From an uncultured Holophagaceae bacterium (GTDB lineage: Bacteria; Acidobacteriota; Holophagae; Holophagales; Holophagaceae), in contig CAIWKE010000013.1 in NCBI GenBank assembly GCA_903913215.1, positions 1 through 64,000 of the forward strand: 64,000 nucleotides of DNA, in the 5' to 3' direction. The translations under genes and the position numbers were made by a program. The first letter of the stretch is position 1. Each line of letters begins with the position of its first letter. Positions 9,614 through 17,208 of the stretch are shown in pieces. The notes under the pieces were generated by a model. The model searched no databases. It was given only the letters and a program-made list of their open reading frames with translations, and was not told the DNA's origin.

Positions 9614-9783
9614 TCGAAGACCTTTCTACCATGGCAGGCCTTAGTTAAGTAGTTCACCAATTAACCAGATTAGATACGAACTACCCACCCTTGGTTCAGT
9701 GCGAGGGGCCTACCGGGGCCCCTCTAAAGGCCGAGACCTTTGCCAAGGCGTTAGGGTTGCACAACCAGATCAAATGGACTCAC
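9614..9783. other. Short intergenic leader of the exonuclease gene
   Basis: 170 bp lie between the helicase stop and the preferred ExoI start. The ExoI frame stays open back to a TTG at 9691, but that extension lacks family similarity and is probably untranslated. No terminator is obvious, so read-through from the helicase gene is possible. Confidence 0.4.
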
Positions 9784-11226
9784 ATGACTCCCACTTTCTA
9801 TTGGCACGACTACGAGACCTTTGGTGTGAATCCCCAGGTCGATCGCCCCGCCCAGTTCGCAGGGTTGCGGACCGACATGGATCTTAATCCGGTTGGGGAA
9901 CCACTTGACCTGTTCTGCAAGATGGCTCCGGATTACCTACCCAACCCTGAGGCCTGCAACATTACAGAAATTTGGCCAACCCAGTTACAAGCTCAAGGGA
10001 TCTGTGAATCAGATTTTATCGGCCGTATCCATGCAGAACTCATTACGCCTGGGACCTGCACGGTGGGATACAACAACTTACGTTTTGACGATGAGCTAAC
10101 ACGCGCGACCCTATTTCGAAACTTGCTCGACCCATACATGCGGGAATACGCCAACGGCAATAGCCGTTGGGATCTCATCGATGTACTCCGACTTGCCCGA
10201 GCCTTCCGTCCAGAGGGATTAGAATGGCCTTTGGATGCGAACGGGCAGGCCACTTTCAAACTTGAATACTTGACCCGAGCCAACGATATCCCACACGCCG
10301 AGGCACATTCGGCCTTGGCAGATGTGAGGGCCACGGTAGCCCTTGCTCGGAAGCTGAAGGATGCCCAGCCCCGCCTTTGGGACTTTGCTCTTAAGACCCG
10401 GAGCAAGCGATGGGTGCTGCAAGAGCTGAACCCAGGCCACCCTCAGCCAATCCTTCATGTGTCCAGCCTGTTCAAAGCCTCCCTCGGATGCTTTTCTCTG
10501 GTGTGGCCTTTGGGTATGCACCCTTCCCGCCAGAACGAAGTTCTTGTCTGGGATTTGAGGCACAGCCCAGCACCATTTATGGACCTCGACCAAGACGAAT
10601 TACGCTGTCGAATTTTCGCAACAGGGGAGGACCTCGAGACTCGCGGCATGATGCGGGTGCCCGTAAAATCTATCCACGCGAATCGGTGTCCGATCGTGAC
10701 GCGGGAATTACGCCTCTTAACGCCGGAGATAGCAGAACGCTATGAAATCGCGGTAGGCGAAGCATTGAGATGGAGCGCCGAGTTGCAACAGAACTCTGCG
10801 TTTCTTGAGCGATTACGTGAGGCATATTTCTCCGAATTCCTACCACGGAGCAATGACCCGGACTTTTCCCTATATGGCGGAGCATTTCTATCGGACCATG
10901 ACCGACAACTGCTCGGGAAGGTCCATCAAACTGGCCAGGCAGAGCTTGGGTCACTGGATCTGCCCTTCCAGGACAGCCGCCTCTCAGAGCTTCTGTTTCG
11001 CTACCGCGCCCGGAACTGGCCTCAGAGTCTCGGTCCAAATGATCGAATTCGATGGGGGGCTCACTGCCGTGAACGATGGGACAATCCACCGCATCCAAAG
11101 CTTCTATCCTTAGCCCAATTCTGGGACCTGCTGGCTCGGTGCAGGACTGAACACCCTGAAAAGGCCGAAGGATGGCGAGATCTTGAGGCCTGGGTCGACA
11201 CCACTCAAGGCTCACACCAGACCTGA
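9784..11226 (+). CDS. sbcB: Exodeoxyribonuclease I (SbcB/ExoI)
   Basis: A 3'-5' single-strand DNA exonuclease of the DEDDh class. The start at 9784 (MTPTFYWHDYETFG) gives 480 residues, matching the usual ~475 and aligning directly with the E. coli N-terminus. Visible catalytic elements are Asp/Glu in HDYETFG, Asp in NNLRFDDE, and His/Asp in AHSALADVRAT. DRPAQFAGLRTD and NSRWDLIDVLRLARAFRPEG are family hallmarks. The C-terminal SH3-like and helical parts appear full length. It is co-directional with the upstream helicase-nuclease. ExoI is best known from Proteobacteria, so its presence inside a tRNA-borne island points to transfer. It may provide end-trimming for the neighbouring helicase-nucleases or be an independent recombination enzyme. 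Confidence 0.92.
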   Translation: MTPTFYWHDYETFGVNPQVDRPAQFAGLRTDMDLNPVGEPLDLFCKMAPDYLPNPEACNITEIWPTQLQAQGICESDFIGRIHAELITPGTCTVGYNNLRFDDELTRATLFRNLLDPYMREYANGNSRWDLIDVLRLARAFRPEGLEWPLDANGQATFKLEYLTRANDIPHAEAHSALADVRATVALARKLKDAQPRLWDFALKTRSKRWVLQELNPGHPQPILHVSSLFKASLGCFSLVWPLGMHPSRQNEVLVWDLRHSPAPFMDLDQDELRCRIFATGEDLETRGMMRVPVKSIHANRCPIVTRELRLLTPEIAERYEIAVGEALRWSAELQQNSAFLERLREAYFSEFLPRSNDPDFSLYGGAFLSDHDRQLLGKVHQTGQAELGSLDLPFQDSRLSELLFRYRARNWPQSLGPNDRIRWGAHCRERWDNPPHPKLLSLAQFWDLLARCRTEHPEKAEGWRDLEAWVDTTQGSHQT

Positions 11227-11939
11227 TCTCCGAGATCGCCTGCTAGATTTGGAGAGATGGCGCCCAATATGGCTCCTTGAAATTCCGTCCTATTAGGTTT
11301 GATTTTCAAGGTAGGAAAGCACCAGTGCGTTGAAACCTTGGCAGTTACAACTGAGCCCCCGGCAACTCCCTACCCGGCCCTTACTGCGATTGTTAGATAG
11401 CTGCCGCCGACAAGGATTTGCCTCTTAGGCTGCCCCTGATCCCAGTCAACTTGGCAATCGGGGTCAGGTCAATTCATTTGGCAGAGGTTTCCCTGACGTC
11501 CTCATCACACCTAAACCCAAGGATGGTAAGAGTTTTGGGTCTATTCTCTTAGCTTTCAGGGCTTCCTGACGGACCCATAGAAGGTAGTCACGAAGGCCAC
11601 ACCGAACCTCGGAGCACCGGTCTGGGGTAGACCCCGCCTGCGAGGGACCTTCTGAAGAGCCTGGTGAGGCAATTCGCTGATCCCTGATCAGGCTAAATGT
11701 CATTGACAGACTGTCACCCTGAGCCGAGGCTGACGTTCCCCCATGATTAGCCTGGTCTTTCGGTGGAATCAGGGATAAGGGTCATCCAGTAGAAATGGCA
11801 TTGCCCCATGCATCGAAGGATTCATTCATCATCGAGCCAGCCATTGCCGCCGCCCCTCCAGACCCTGCATCTTAGGTGGCCTCTGATTTGACCCGCCTTG
11901 GCAATTGGTGTCAGGGCCCCTGACCCGTTGGGTTCGACC
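11227..11939. other. Intergenic region with paired repeats and palindromes
   Basis: No convincing long gene lies here. Two 18-bp direct repeats, TTGGCAATCGGGGTCAGG (11451-11468) and TTGGCAATTGGTGTCAGG (11898-11915), match at 16 positions and bracket about 430 bp. The second runs into the palindrome GTCAGGGCCCCTGAC (about 11910-11924), which could end transcription of the leftward VIT-vWA gene, although no T-run follows. A perfect TGACAG-A-CTGTCA palindrome lies at 11704-11716. Confidence 0.5.
11464..11703 (-). CDS. Doubtful small hypothetical frame
   Basis: A frame of 79 residues with a basic, helix-like C-terminal half (LRDYLLWVRQEALKAKRIDP). No ribosome binding site precedes the ATG; instead the palindrome TGACAGACTGTCA directly abuts the start codon. 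It could be a leaderless small gene under an operator, a gene remnant, or chance. Confidence 0.2.
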   Translation of the reverse strand: MTFSLIRDQRIASPGSSEGPSQAGSTPDRCSEVRCGLRDYLLWVRQEALKAKRIDPKLLPSLGLGVMRTSGKPLPNELT

Positions 11940-14501
11940 TCATGGGGCTTCCCAGAAACGCCTTCCGGCCCCCACTGGCGCTTCGGACCTGGGAGCTTCC
12001 AGGAGCCACTGGTGGAGGTCTGCACACACGCTCGCCGCCTCCTCAGCCAACTCCAGCCAGGGATCTGGGGTGACCAACCGGTTCGGCTTCATCCGGTCCA
12101 TGCGCCGACTCAGGTCCAGGAAGGCGTCGAGGGCCGGACTGCCGCTCGAGCGGTTTTTCAGAAGCCATCTGAACAGGCCGCCCATGTGCCTCCTCAGGTC
12201 CAGGAATGCCTGAGAACTGGGACGCTCCTTGCAGCGTTCCGCCAGGTTCACGAGCGCCAATAGGTGAGCTAAAACCTGGCCAAGGGATGCGCCATTGAAG
12301 TTGTCCAGTAGATCCCCGGCGACCTGCAGAGCCTCCGTGTTCCGAGTCACAGCAGGCGATGGCATGGCTGGACTGGGAGAAGGAGCCTCCGACTCCGCCA
12401 GGCCCTCGTTTTCCAAGCAACCCAGATCGAATTCCACGCCAAGATCTTCTTCAACACTGTCATCGAGTCCAGGGTCAGCAGAACTCAGGCCACCGCGGAT
12501 CGAATAGCAGACATTCAAGGAGTCTTCCTCGAATGTCCCGCCCAGAGGCTTAGAACATCGCATAACCGATGGCAAGCAAAGATTCGATACACCACGACTC
12601 ATGGCGCTCACATCCGGCCCGTCCTCCTCATCCTCCACCGGTTGTATCAGCGGAACCGGCCGCCCCCCCAGGTTGACGGGACCGCGTTCATCCACGGCCA
12701 GGAAGGCTGTATTCCTGCAGAGCACGCCGTGGGCCAGGCTCACCCCGATGATGTCGCTCGCATTCTTCTGGGCGTCCTCCATATCCCGCATTTTCCATCG
12801 GGCCCATACCCGCCGGACACCGGTGCTGTCAGCGCTGTGGGTGGCTAGGCGGACCTGGAAGGGGGCCCGGCCCTCCCCCTCTCCTTCCCCTTCAAGGCTC
12901 ACCGTGGCCAGGGCTCTGGAGGACCAGGATCTGCCCAGCAGGATCAACGGCGTACCCGCATAGAGATCCATGCTTCCACTCGAGACGATGTGCTGGGGGA
13001 AGAGGCCTGGGGCCTTGAGCTGAAGTCCGGTCACCAGGGGCCGTCCAAAGGCCCGGGCCGCTTCAACCAGCATGCCATCCAGGACCCGGTCCGATTCCGC
13101 CGCCATGAACCACCCCTTGGAGACCGTGGCCATCCTCTGAAGCAGGCTGTCGTTTGCGCTGTCCCCGATACCAATAATCTGGAACCGGCATCCGACATGC
13201 TGTTTCTGGGCCTCCTGAACCATCCGTCCCTCGTTCCCGACCTGCCCATCGGTCACCAGGAAGAGGATCTTTTCCCGCTGATCCGCCCCCCCCGCGAGAG
13301 CCTTCAGGGCCATCTTGATGGGGGATAGCATCTGGGTGCCGCCATCGGCTTCAACCTTGGCCAGAAATTCGGCGGCCTTGAAGCGGTTCGGGTCCGTCGC
13401 GGCCACCAGACCCCTGGCCCACAGGCCCATGGTCTCGATGCCCGTGTCAAAGGCAATGATGCCAAAGCGGTCCTCGGGTCCGAGTGTATCTACCATGCGG
13501 GCCATGGCCCGGCGGGCCGCCGTGATCTTCCAACCAGCCATGCTGCCGGAGCGGTCCAGCACGAAGACCACATCCTTGGCGGTCTGCCGACTCCGGTCGG
13601 GCTGGGGGGGAAGCAATGTCACCATCAGGGTGGCATCGCCCACCTCCCGCTCAGGCACGGGGTTCTCGGTATCGGGGATGAGCACTGCCGAGCACTGCAG
13701 TGCACCCCCAGGAAGTCGGAAGCGCAGCACGAAGTCCAGGTTGAGCCGCTCCTCGTAGGCTAGGCGGATGCGCCGCAGGGGACTTCCCTCTTCCCGCTCG
13801 ATGTCCACGGCATGGAGGGTCGAACAAAGGTCCGTAAATCCGAGCCCGCAGGGGTCCAGTTCCACCTCGATGCCCAGGTGCACGGGATTCGGGAAGCCCT
13901 TCAGCAGGACCGGTGGGTTGAGGCGGGAGGCGTCCGGCACCTCATCCGTGTCCAGATCCACGCCAAGTCCTGCAGCTTCGACCTCCAGCGGCGTTCCCGG
14001 GATGTAGCGGGGAGCCACAACCAGGGGGAAGCGCCACTCAGCCTGATCGCCATTGAGGGTCAGGATCCCGTTGAGGCGGAAGGAGACCTCCGCACAGTCG
14101 CCGGGCATGAGGTTCCCCACGGAGAGGGTGAATACGTTGGGACGGTCCTCCTCAGCCAGAGAGGCTCGCTTACCCGCTGCCAGGGCCTGTTGGTAGCCCC
14201 GGCGGGCTGCCCCGCGCTCCTTCAGTTCCCCAATCACGAGGTGGTTCCCAACCTTCATGGAGAACCCACTCACGGCCGCTCGCGGGGGCAGCGGGAAGAT
14301 GTAGACCGCCTCGATAGGTTCAGCGTGGGTGTTCACGAAGGTTTGCACCACATCCAGGTCATAGAGCAGCCCCGTGATCCGTGCCTTCACGTCCATGGCC
14401 TTCAGGGGTAAGGGGCCCTTCATGGTCTCCAGGGCGCCAAATCCCGCCTCGATCTCGGGGGACCAGTTCGAATCATCAATGCGGGGGAGAACGCCTGTCA
14501 T
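11940..14501 (-). CDS. VIT and von Willebrand factor A domain protein
   Basis: A protein of 853 residues. An N-terminal VIT (vault/inter-alpha-trypsin) domain covers about residues 15-170, with AVYIFPLPPRAAVSGF and ARRGYQQALAAGKRASL as recognisable stretches. A vWA domain with a complete metal-ion-dependent adhesion site (DRSGSM, a GGT loop, TDGQVGNEG) covers about 300-480. The C-terminal third is variable and acidic, then helical. No signal peptide is visible, so it is probably cytoplasmic and protein-binding. I chose the ATG at 14501 because AAGGAG lies upstream and VIT homology begins right after it; the frame stays open upstream but overlaps the MerR gene. It follows the MerR gene by 19 bp and is surely co-transcribed. 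The function is unknown. Confidence 0.85.
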   Translation of the reverse strand: MTGVLPRIDDSNWSPEIEAGFGALETMKGPLPLKAMDVKARITGLLYDLDVVQTFVNTHAEPIEAVYIFPLPPRAAVSGFSMKVGNHLVIGELKERGAARRGYQQALAAGKRASLAEEDRPNVFTLSVGNLMPGDCAEVSFRLNGILTLNGDQAEWRFPLVVAPRYIPGTPLEVEAAGLGVDLDTDEVPDASRLNPPVLLKGFPNPVHLGIEVELDPCGLGFTDLCSTLHAVDIEREEGSPLRRIRLAYEERLNLDFVLRFRLPGGALQCSAVLIPDTENPVPEREVGDATLMVTLLPPQPDRSRQTAKDVVFVLDRSGSMAGWKITAARRAMARMVDTLGPEDRFGIIAFDTGIETMGLWARGLVAATDPNRFKAAEFLAKVEADGGTQMLSPIKMALKALAGGADQREKILFLVTDGQVGNEGRMVQEAQKQHVGCRFQIIGIGDSANDSLLQRMATVSKGWFMAAESDRVLDGMLVEAARAFGRPLVTGLQLKAPGLFPQHIVSSGSMDLYAGTPLILLGRSWSSRALATVSLEGEGEGEGRAPFQVRLATHSADSTGVRRVWARWKMRDMEDAQKNASDIIGVSLAHGVLCRNTAFLAVDERGPVNLGGRPVPLIQPVEDEEDGPDVSAMSRGVSNLCLPSVMRCSKPLGGTFEEDSLNVCYSIRGGLSSADPGLDDSVEEDLGVEFDLGCLENEGLAESEAPSPSPAMPSPAVTRNTEALQVAGDLLDNFNGASLGQVLAHLLALVNLAERCKERPSSQAFLDLRRHMGGLFRWLLKNRSSGSPALDAFLDLSRRMDRMKPNRLVTPDPWLELAEEAASVCADLHQWLLEAPRSEAPVGAGRRFWEAP

Positions 14502-14520
14502 TGCCTGCTCCTTGGCTGCT

Positions 14521-15138
14521 TCATTCTTTCGGGTCGATGAGCCCCTGCCGCCGCAGTTCGGCCAGCAGGGGAGAGGAGGCTTGTAGGACATCCAGTAGAC
14601 CTTCGGCACTTCCGCCAAGGGGCACTGGGAGCATCAGAACCACACCGGAGCCCAGGTTGATCCAGGAACCTGTGGACGCCGATCCCTCTCTGCGGGCAGG
14701 GGTCCGGGGAAGTGATCTGGCCTCCAAGCGGGTGGGGCGTTCCTGGTGGAGGGTTTCCACCGTGCGCGCCAGAACGGACAACTCGGGCAGTTCTACCGGC
14801 AACTGGGCCAGCCGCTCCAACTCGGCTGGCGTCAAGCCGGCCAGTTGGACCTGGACCTCCGACAAAGGGAGCCCTCCGGCCTGAAGCCGCTTGATGGCCA
14901 CGATCTGGGCCAGGTGGTGGCGTTGGTAGAGCGCCGTCCGTCCCCGGAAGGCCGCGGGTCGGGAGAGCAGGCCCAGGGTCGTGTAGTAGCGCAGGGTCCT
15001 CTCGTCGGGAGTAGAGCGGATGCGGCCGCTTTCAGAGGTGACCCCGGCCATTTCCAGGACCCGCTCGGCCATGGAGCACAGTTGCTCAAGCGTCCATTGG
15101 GGCGACTTGGGACTGGGAGTGCGGACGGGGGGGGGCAT
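14521..15138 (-). CDS. MerR-family transcriptional regulator
   Basis: A protein of 205 residues. A MerR-type winged helix occupies about residues 15-90: helix WTLEQLCSMAERVL, then TLRYYTTLGLLSRP with the family's RYY and G-L-L turn, then ALYQRHHLAQIVAIKRLQAGG. The C-terminal half lacks the cysteine cluster of metal-sensing MerR proteins and ends in a short domain of unknown ligand. It is the first gene of a two-gene operon with the VIT-vWA protein. Its promoter carries two near-identical palindromes between -35 and -10 with a short spacer, so autoregulation is likely, and the transcript may be leaderless. Confidence 0.85.
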   Translation of the reverse strand: MPPPVRTPSPKSPQWTLEQLCSMAERVLEMAGVTSESGRIRSTPDERTLRYYTTLGLLSRPAAFRGRTALYQRHHLAQIVAIKRLQAGGLPLSEVQVQLAGLTPAELERLAQLPVELPELSVLARTVETLHQERPTRLEARSLPRTPARREGSASTGSWINLGSGVVLMLPVPLGGSAEGLLDVLQASSPLLAELRRQGLIDPKE

Positions 15139-15172
15139 GGCTTAATCTTACAGTGTAATATGACAGTGTCAA
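15139..15172 (-). promoter_or_regulatory. MerR operon promoter, possibly leaderless
   Basis: On the minus strand, TTGACA (15172-15167) and TAAGAT (15150-15145) form a -35/-10 pair with a 16-bp spacer. Only six bases separate the -10 from the ATG at 15138, so the expected transcription start coincides with the start codon. No ribosome binding site fits in between. Confidence 0.6.
15148..15171. promoter_or_regulatory. Tandem operator palindromes in the MerR promoter
   Basis: TTACAGTGTAA (15148-15158) and TGACAGTGTCA (15161-15171) are odd palindromes with the same centre, spaced 13 bp centre to centre. They fill the interval between the -35 and -10. A third, degraded copy of the CAGTGT core (15204-15209) lies nearer the divergent exonuclease gene, so the same regulator could act on both directions. 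Confidence 0.55.
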
Positions 15173-15236
15173 GTCCCGTTCAAGCGACCCAGGGTTCGTC
15201 AGGCAGTGTCCAAACGAAGTTCCCAAGGTTGAGGAC

Positions 15237-16157
15237 ATGACCCACCCGACCCCGCCTCCTCCTCGCTTCTTCATGGATTTCGAAACCACTGGCCTGAGTC
15301 CTGTCACGGCCTGCGTCATCGAGGTGGCCCTGCGGGGTTCGGCCCGGCTCGACCGCCTAGTCTCGGATGCCCCGCCCTCCTCTCCGGAAGCCCTTCGGGT
15401 GCATGGCCTTGCGCCATGGCTCTGCCAGCGGGACGGGCGGCCCTCTCGTGAAGTCCTAGCGGAATTAATCGCTGCGCTGGGCCCAGACCCAGTGGAGATC
15501 GTCGCCCACAACGCCACCTTCGAGCGGGGCTTCCTGGAGGCCTGGGCCTGGGGGGAGGGTCTGGTCCTGCCTGAGATCCTCTGGACCTGCACCCTGGATA
15601 ATTCGCGAAGCCTCATGCTTCGGGCTCCCATCAACCACCAACTCGGCTCCCTGGCCACCTCCCTGGGCTGGGACACGGCGGGTCTGCATCGAGCCGCCGC
15701 CGATACGGAACTGACCCTGCGCCTCGCGGAGGCCCAGGAGGCCTGGCGGGCCATTCAGGAGGCCCTTGGGTCCGTCCCCGGGGTGGTGTACCTGGCCGGC
15801 CCGCTGCGGGGCGACGGGTCCCCGGCAGCCATCGCGCACAACCGGGCCGCCATGGCCCGCCTCGCGGCGTGGGCCCAGGCTGTCCTACCGGCAGCCACCT
15901 TGGTGGTACCGCATCTGAACTTCGGGTTCCTGGATGAAAGCGGGGAGCGGGGCCTAATCCTTCGTGAACAGATCCTTGTCGCCTGCGAAAGCCTTTTGGC
16001 CCGTTGCGATGCGCTCATCCTCTGTGGCAACCCCACGGAAGGGATGCGACGGGAGCGGGAGTTGGCCGACACCCTGTGGATGCCCACCTTTTCGGTACCT
16101 GGCTGGGACGTTCCGACTGAGGAAGTTGCGCCCATGGCTGCGGCGCGGGCCGTCTAG
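15237..16157 (+). CDS. DnaQ-like DEDDh exonuclease fused to a nucleoside deoxyribosyltransferase-like domain
   Basis: A protein of 306 residues. Residues ~10-170 form a DEDDh exonuclease: MDFETTGLSP (motif I), HNATFERGFL (motif II) and HRAAADTELTLRL (motif III with His and Asp). Motif II has Glu where most relatives have Asp. From about residue 180, VVYLAGPLRGD, VVPHLNFGFLD and CGNPTEGMRRE match the DUF4406/DUF7768 branch of nucleoside 2-deoxyribosyltransferase-like folds, whose catalytic Glu follows a G-M-xx-E motif. A fusion of a nucleic-acid exonuclease with a nucleotide-hydrolase-like domain suggests trimming of DNA or RNA ends coupled to nucleotide processing; this is inference. It starts at an ATG after AAGGTTGAGG and is divergent from the MerR operon. 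Confidence 0.75.
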   Translation: MTHPTPPPPRFFMDFETTGLSPVTACVIEVALRGSARLDRLVSDAPPSSPEALRVHGLAPWLCQRDGRPSREVLAELIAALGPDPVEIVAHNATFERGFLEAWAWGEGLVLPEILWTCTLDNSRSLMLRAPINHQLGSLATSLGWDTAGLHRAAADTELTLRLAEAQEAWRAIQEALGSVPGVVYLAGPLRGDGSPAAIAHNRAAMARLAAWAQAVLPAATLVVPHLNFGFLDESGERGLILREQILVACESLLARCDALILCGNPTEGMRRERELADTLWMPTFSVPGWDVPTEEVAPMAAARAV

Positions 16158-16711
16158 CCGCTTTAGATCAGGGCAAACTTCAGATTCCCAAAATTGGCCA
16201 TCCTCTCTCCACCGCGACGAGCCATGTTGAGCCCGAGCAGGGGCCCTCACATTTGGGCCATCTCGTCGATCACCCTCGCCCAACCAGAAGCCTTCATTTA
16301 CGGCTATGGCCTGGCGCCAAAACGCGATGTAGTGGAGGACTGAACGTTCCAAATTTATTTCAGCTGGGGCCTACACGGCTTTGATCTTCCGCCGAAGAAG
16401 TGCCGGACGTCTTCTCCCTCTAAATTCGCGCAGGATTCCATTCCCATCCCGGGCTCGAGTTGATGAGCACTTGGAACCAGGAGAACCCATGCGGCCGCGC
16501 CTACCTCGGCATCAAGGAGGCCCCGTCATGAGCCATGACTTTGACGTGGAGTAGGGAGCCCCCTGTAGGAACTATGCTCCAGGCCAGGAGACTCCCCACC
16601 ACCGACGCGATGGACCATCCAATGCGCCCCTTCCAAAGTCTGAATTTGCCCCATGGATTCTAATACCTGGTCAGCTTCCGTGCTGAAGGGCTTGCGCCCT
16701 CTCGGCGCGAC
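16158..16711. other. Intergenic junction between cargo and mobility module
   Basis: There is no convincing gene. A good ribosome binding site (AAGGAGG) at about 16,516 is followed by an ATG and only nine codons before a stop, which looks like a truncated gene start. This stretch separates the cargo from the integration and transfer genes and could be an old recombination junction. Confidence 0.4.
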
Positions 16712-16957
16712 TCACTTAAGGGGTTTGGGTCGAGGTTTCCGGACAACATACCTGGGCAATTCTTCTCGCCAACGTTCAGCTTCCGGCTTCGAGATGAAAG
16801 TACGCCGCCCAACCTTGTAAGGGAGGAGGCGGTCAGCCCCGAATTCCACATAGACCTGAGAACGAGAAATCCCGCTCCAGATGACAAAACCTGCAATCGA
16901 GAATGCTCCAACTTCCGGGTTTCCCCCCGCAACTGAGACATCGTGCTTGATGACCAT
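16712..16957 (-). CDS. AlpA/excisionase-like small DNA-binding protein
   Basis: A basic protein of 81 residues. The segment SRSQVYVEFGADRLLPYKVGRR followed by TFISKPEAERWREELPR is the winged helix-turn-helix of AlpA/Xis-type proteins: a turn at the putative recognition helix, a PYKVGRRTFI wing and the Ser-x-x-E-x-x-R-W end. An AGGAGC ribosome binding site lies six bases before the ATG. Such proteins direct excision by, or regulate expression of, a tyrosine integrase; here the integrase is about 4 kb to the right in the same element. A plain regulatory role is the alternative. Confidence 0.7.
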   Translation of the reverse strand: MVIKHDVSVAGGNPEVGAFSIAGFVIWSGISRSQVYVEFGADRLLPYKVGRRTFISKPEAERWREELPRYVVRKPRPKPLK

Positions 16958-17208
16958 GAATCGCTCCTGTTTTTCCGCTTCTGCGGATGATTTTGTGGGT
17001 TTGATGGCTGGCGTATTTCGTGGACTGCTTGAGCCTCGCCATTCGAATTGATGCGATCAGGCAATCGGTATCGATATGGGCTGAAGCTGAACTGCTCCCG
17101 GGATACTTCATGCTATCCGCCGGGAAACACCCCCCTGCTCAAAGTCAGGGACTGATGACCTCCGACGGGCCACTAAAGCTAAGAGTTGTCTTTATTGGTT
17201 GATAGCTT
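16958..17208. other. Upstream region of the AlpA-like gene
   Basis: Probable promoter region for the leftward AlpA-like gene, preceding the repeat array. I see nothing else specific. Confidence 0.35.

Noticed and set aside
15139-15172. A rightward promoter for the DnaQ-like fusion using TAATAT at 15,156-15,161.
   Set aside because: No convincing -35 lies 16-18 bp upstream, so I kept only the leftward promoter.
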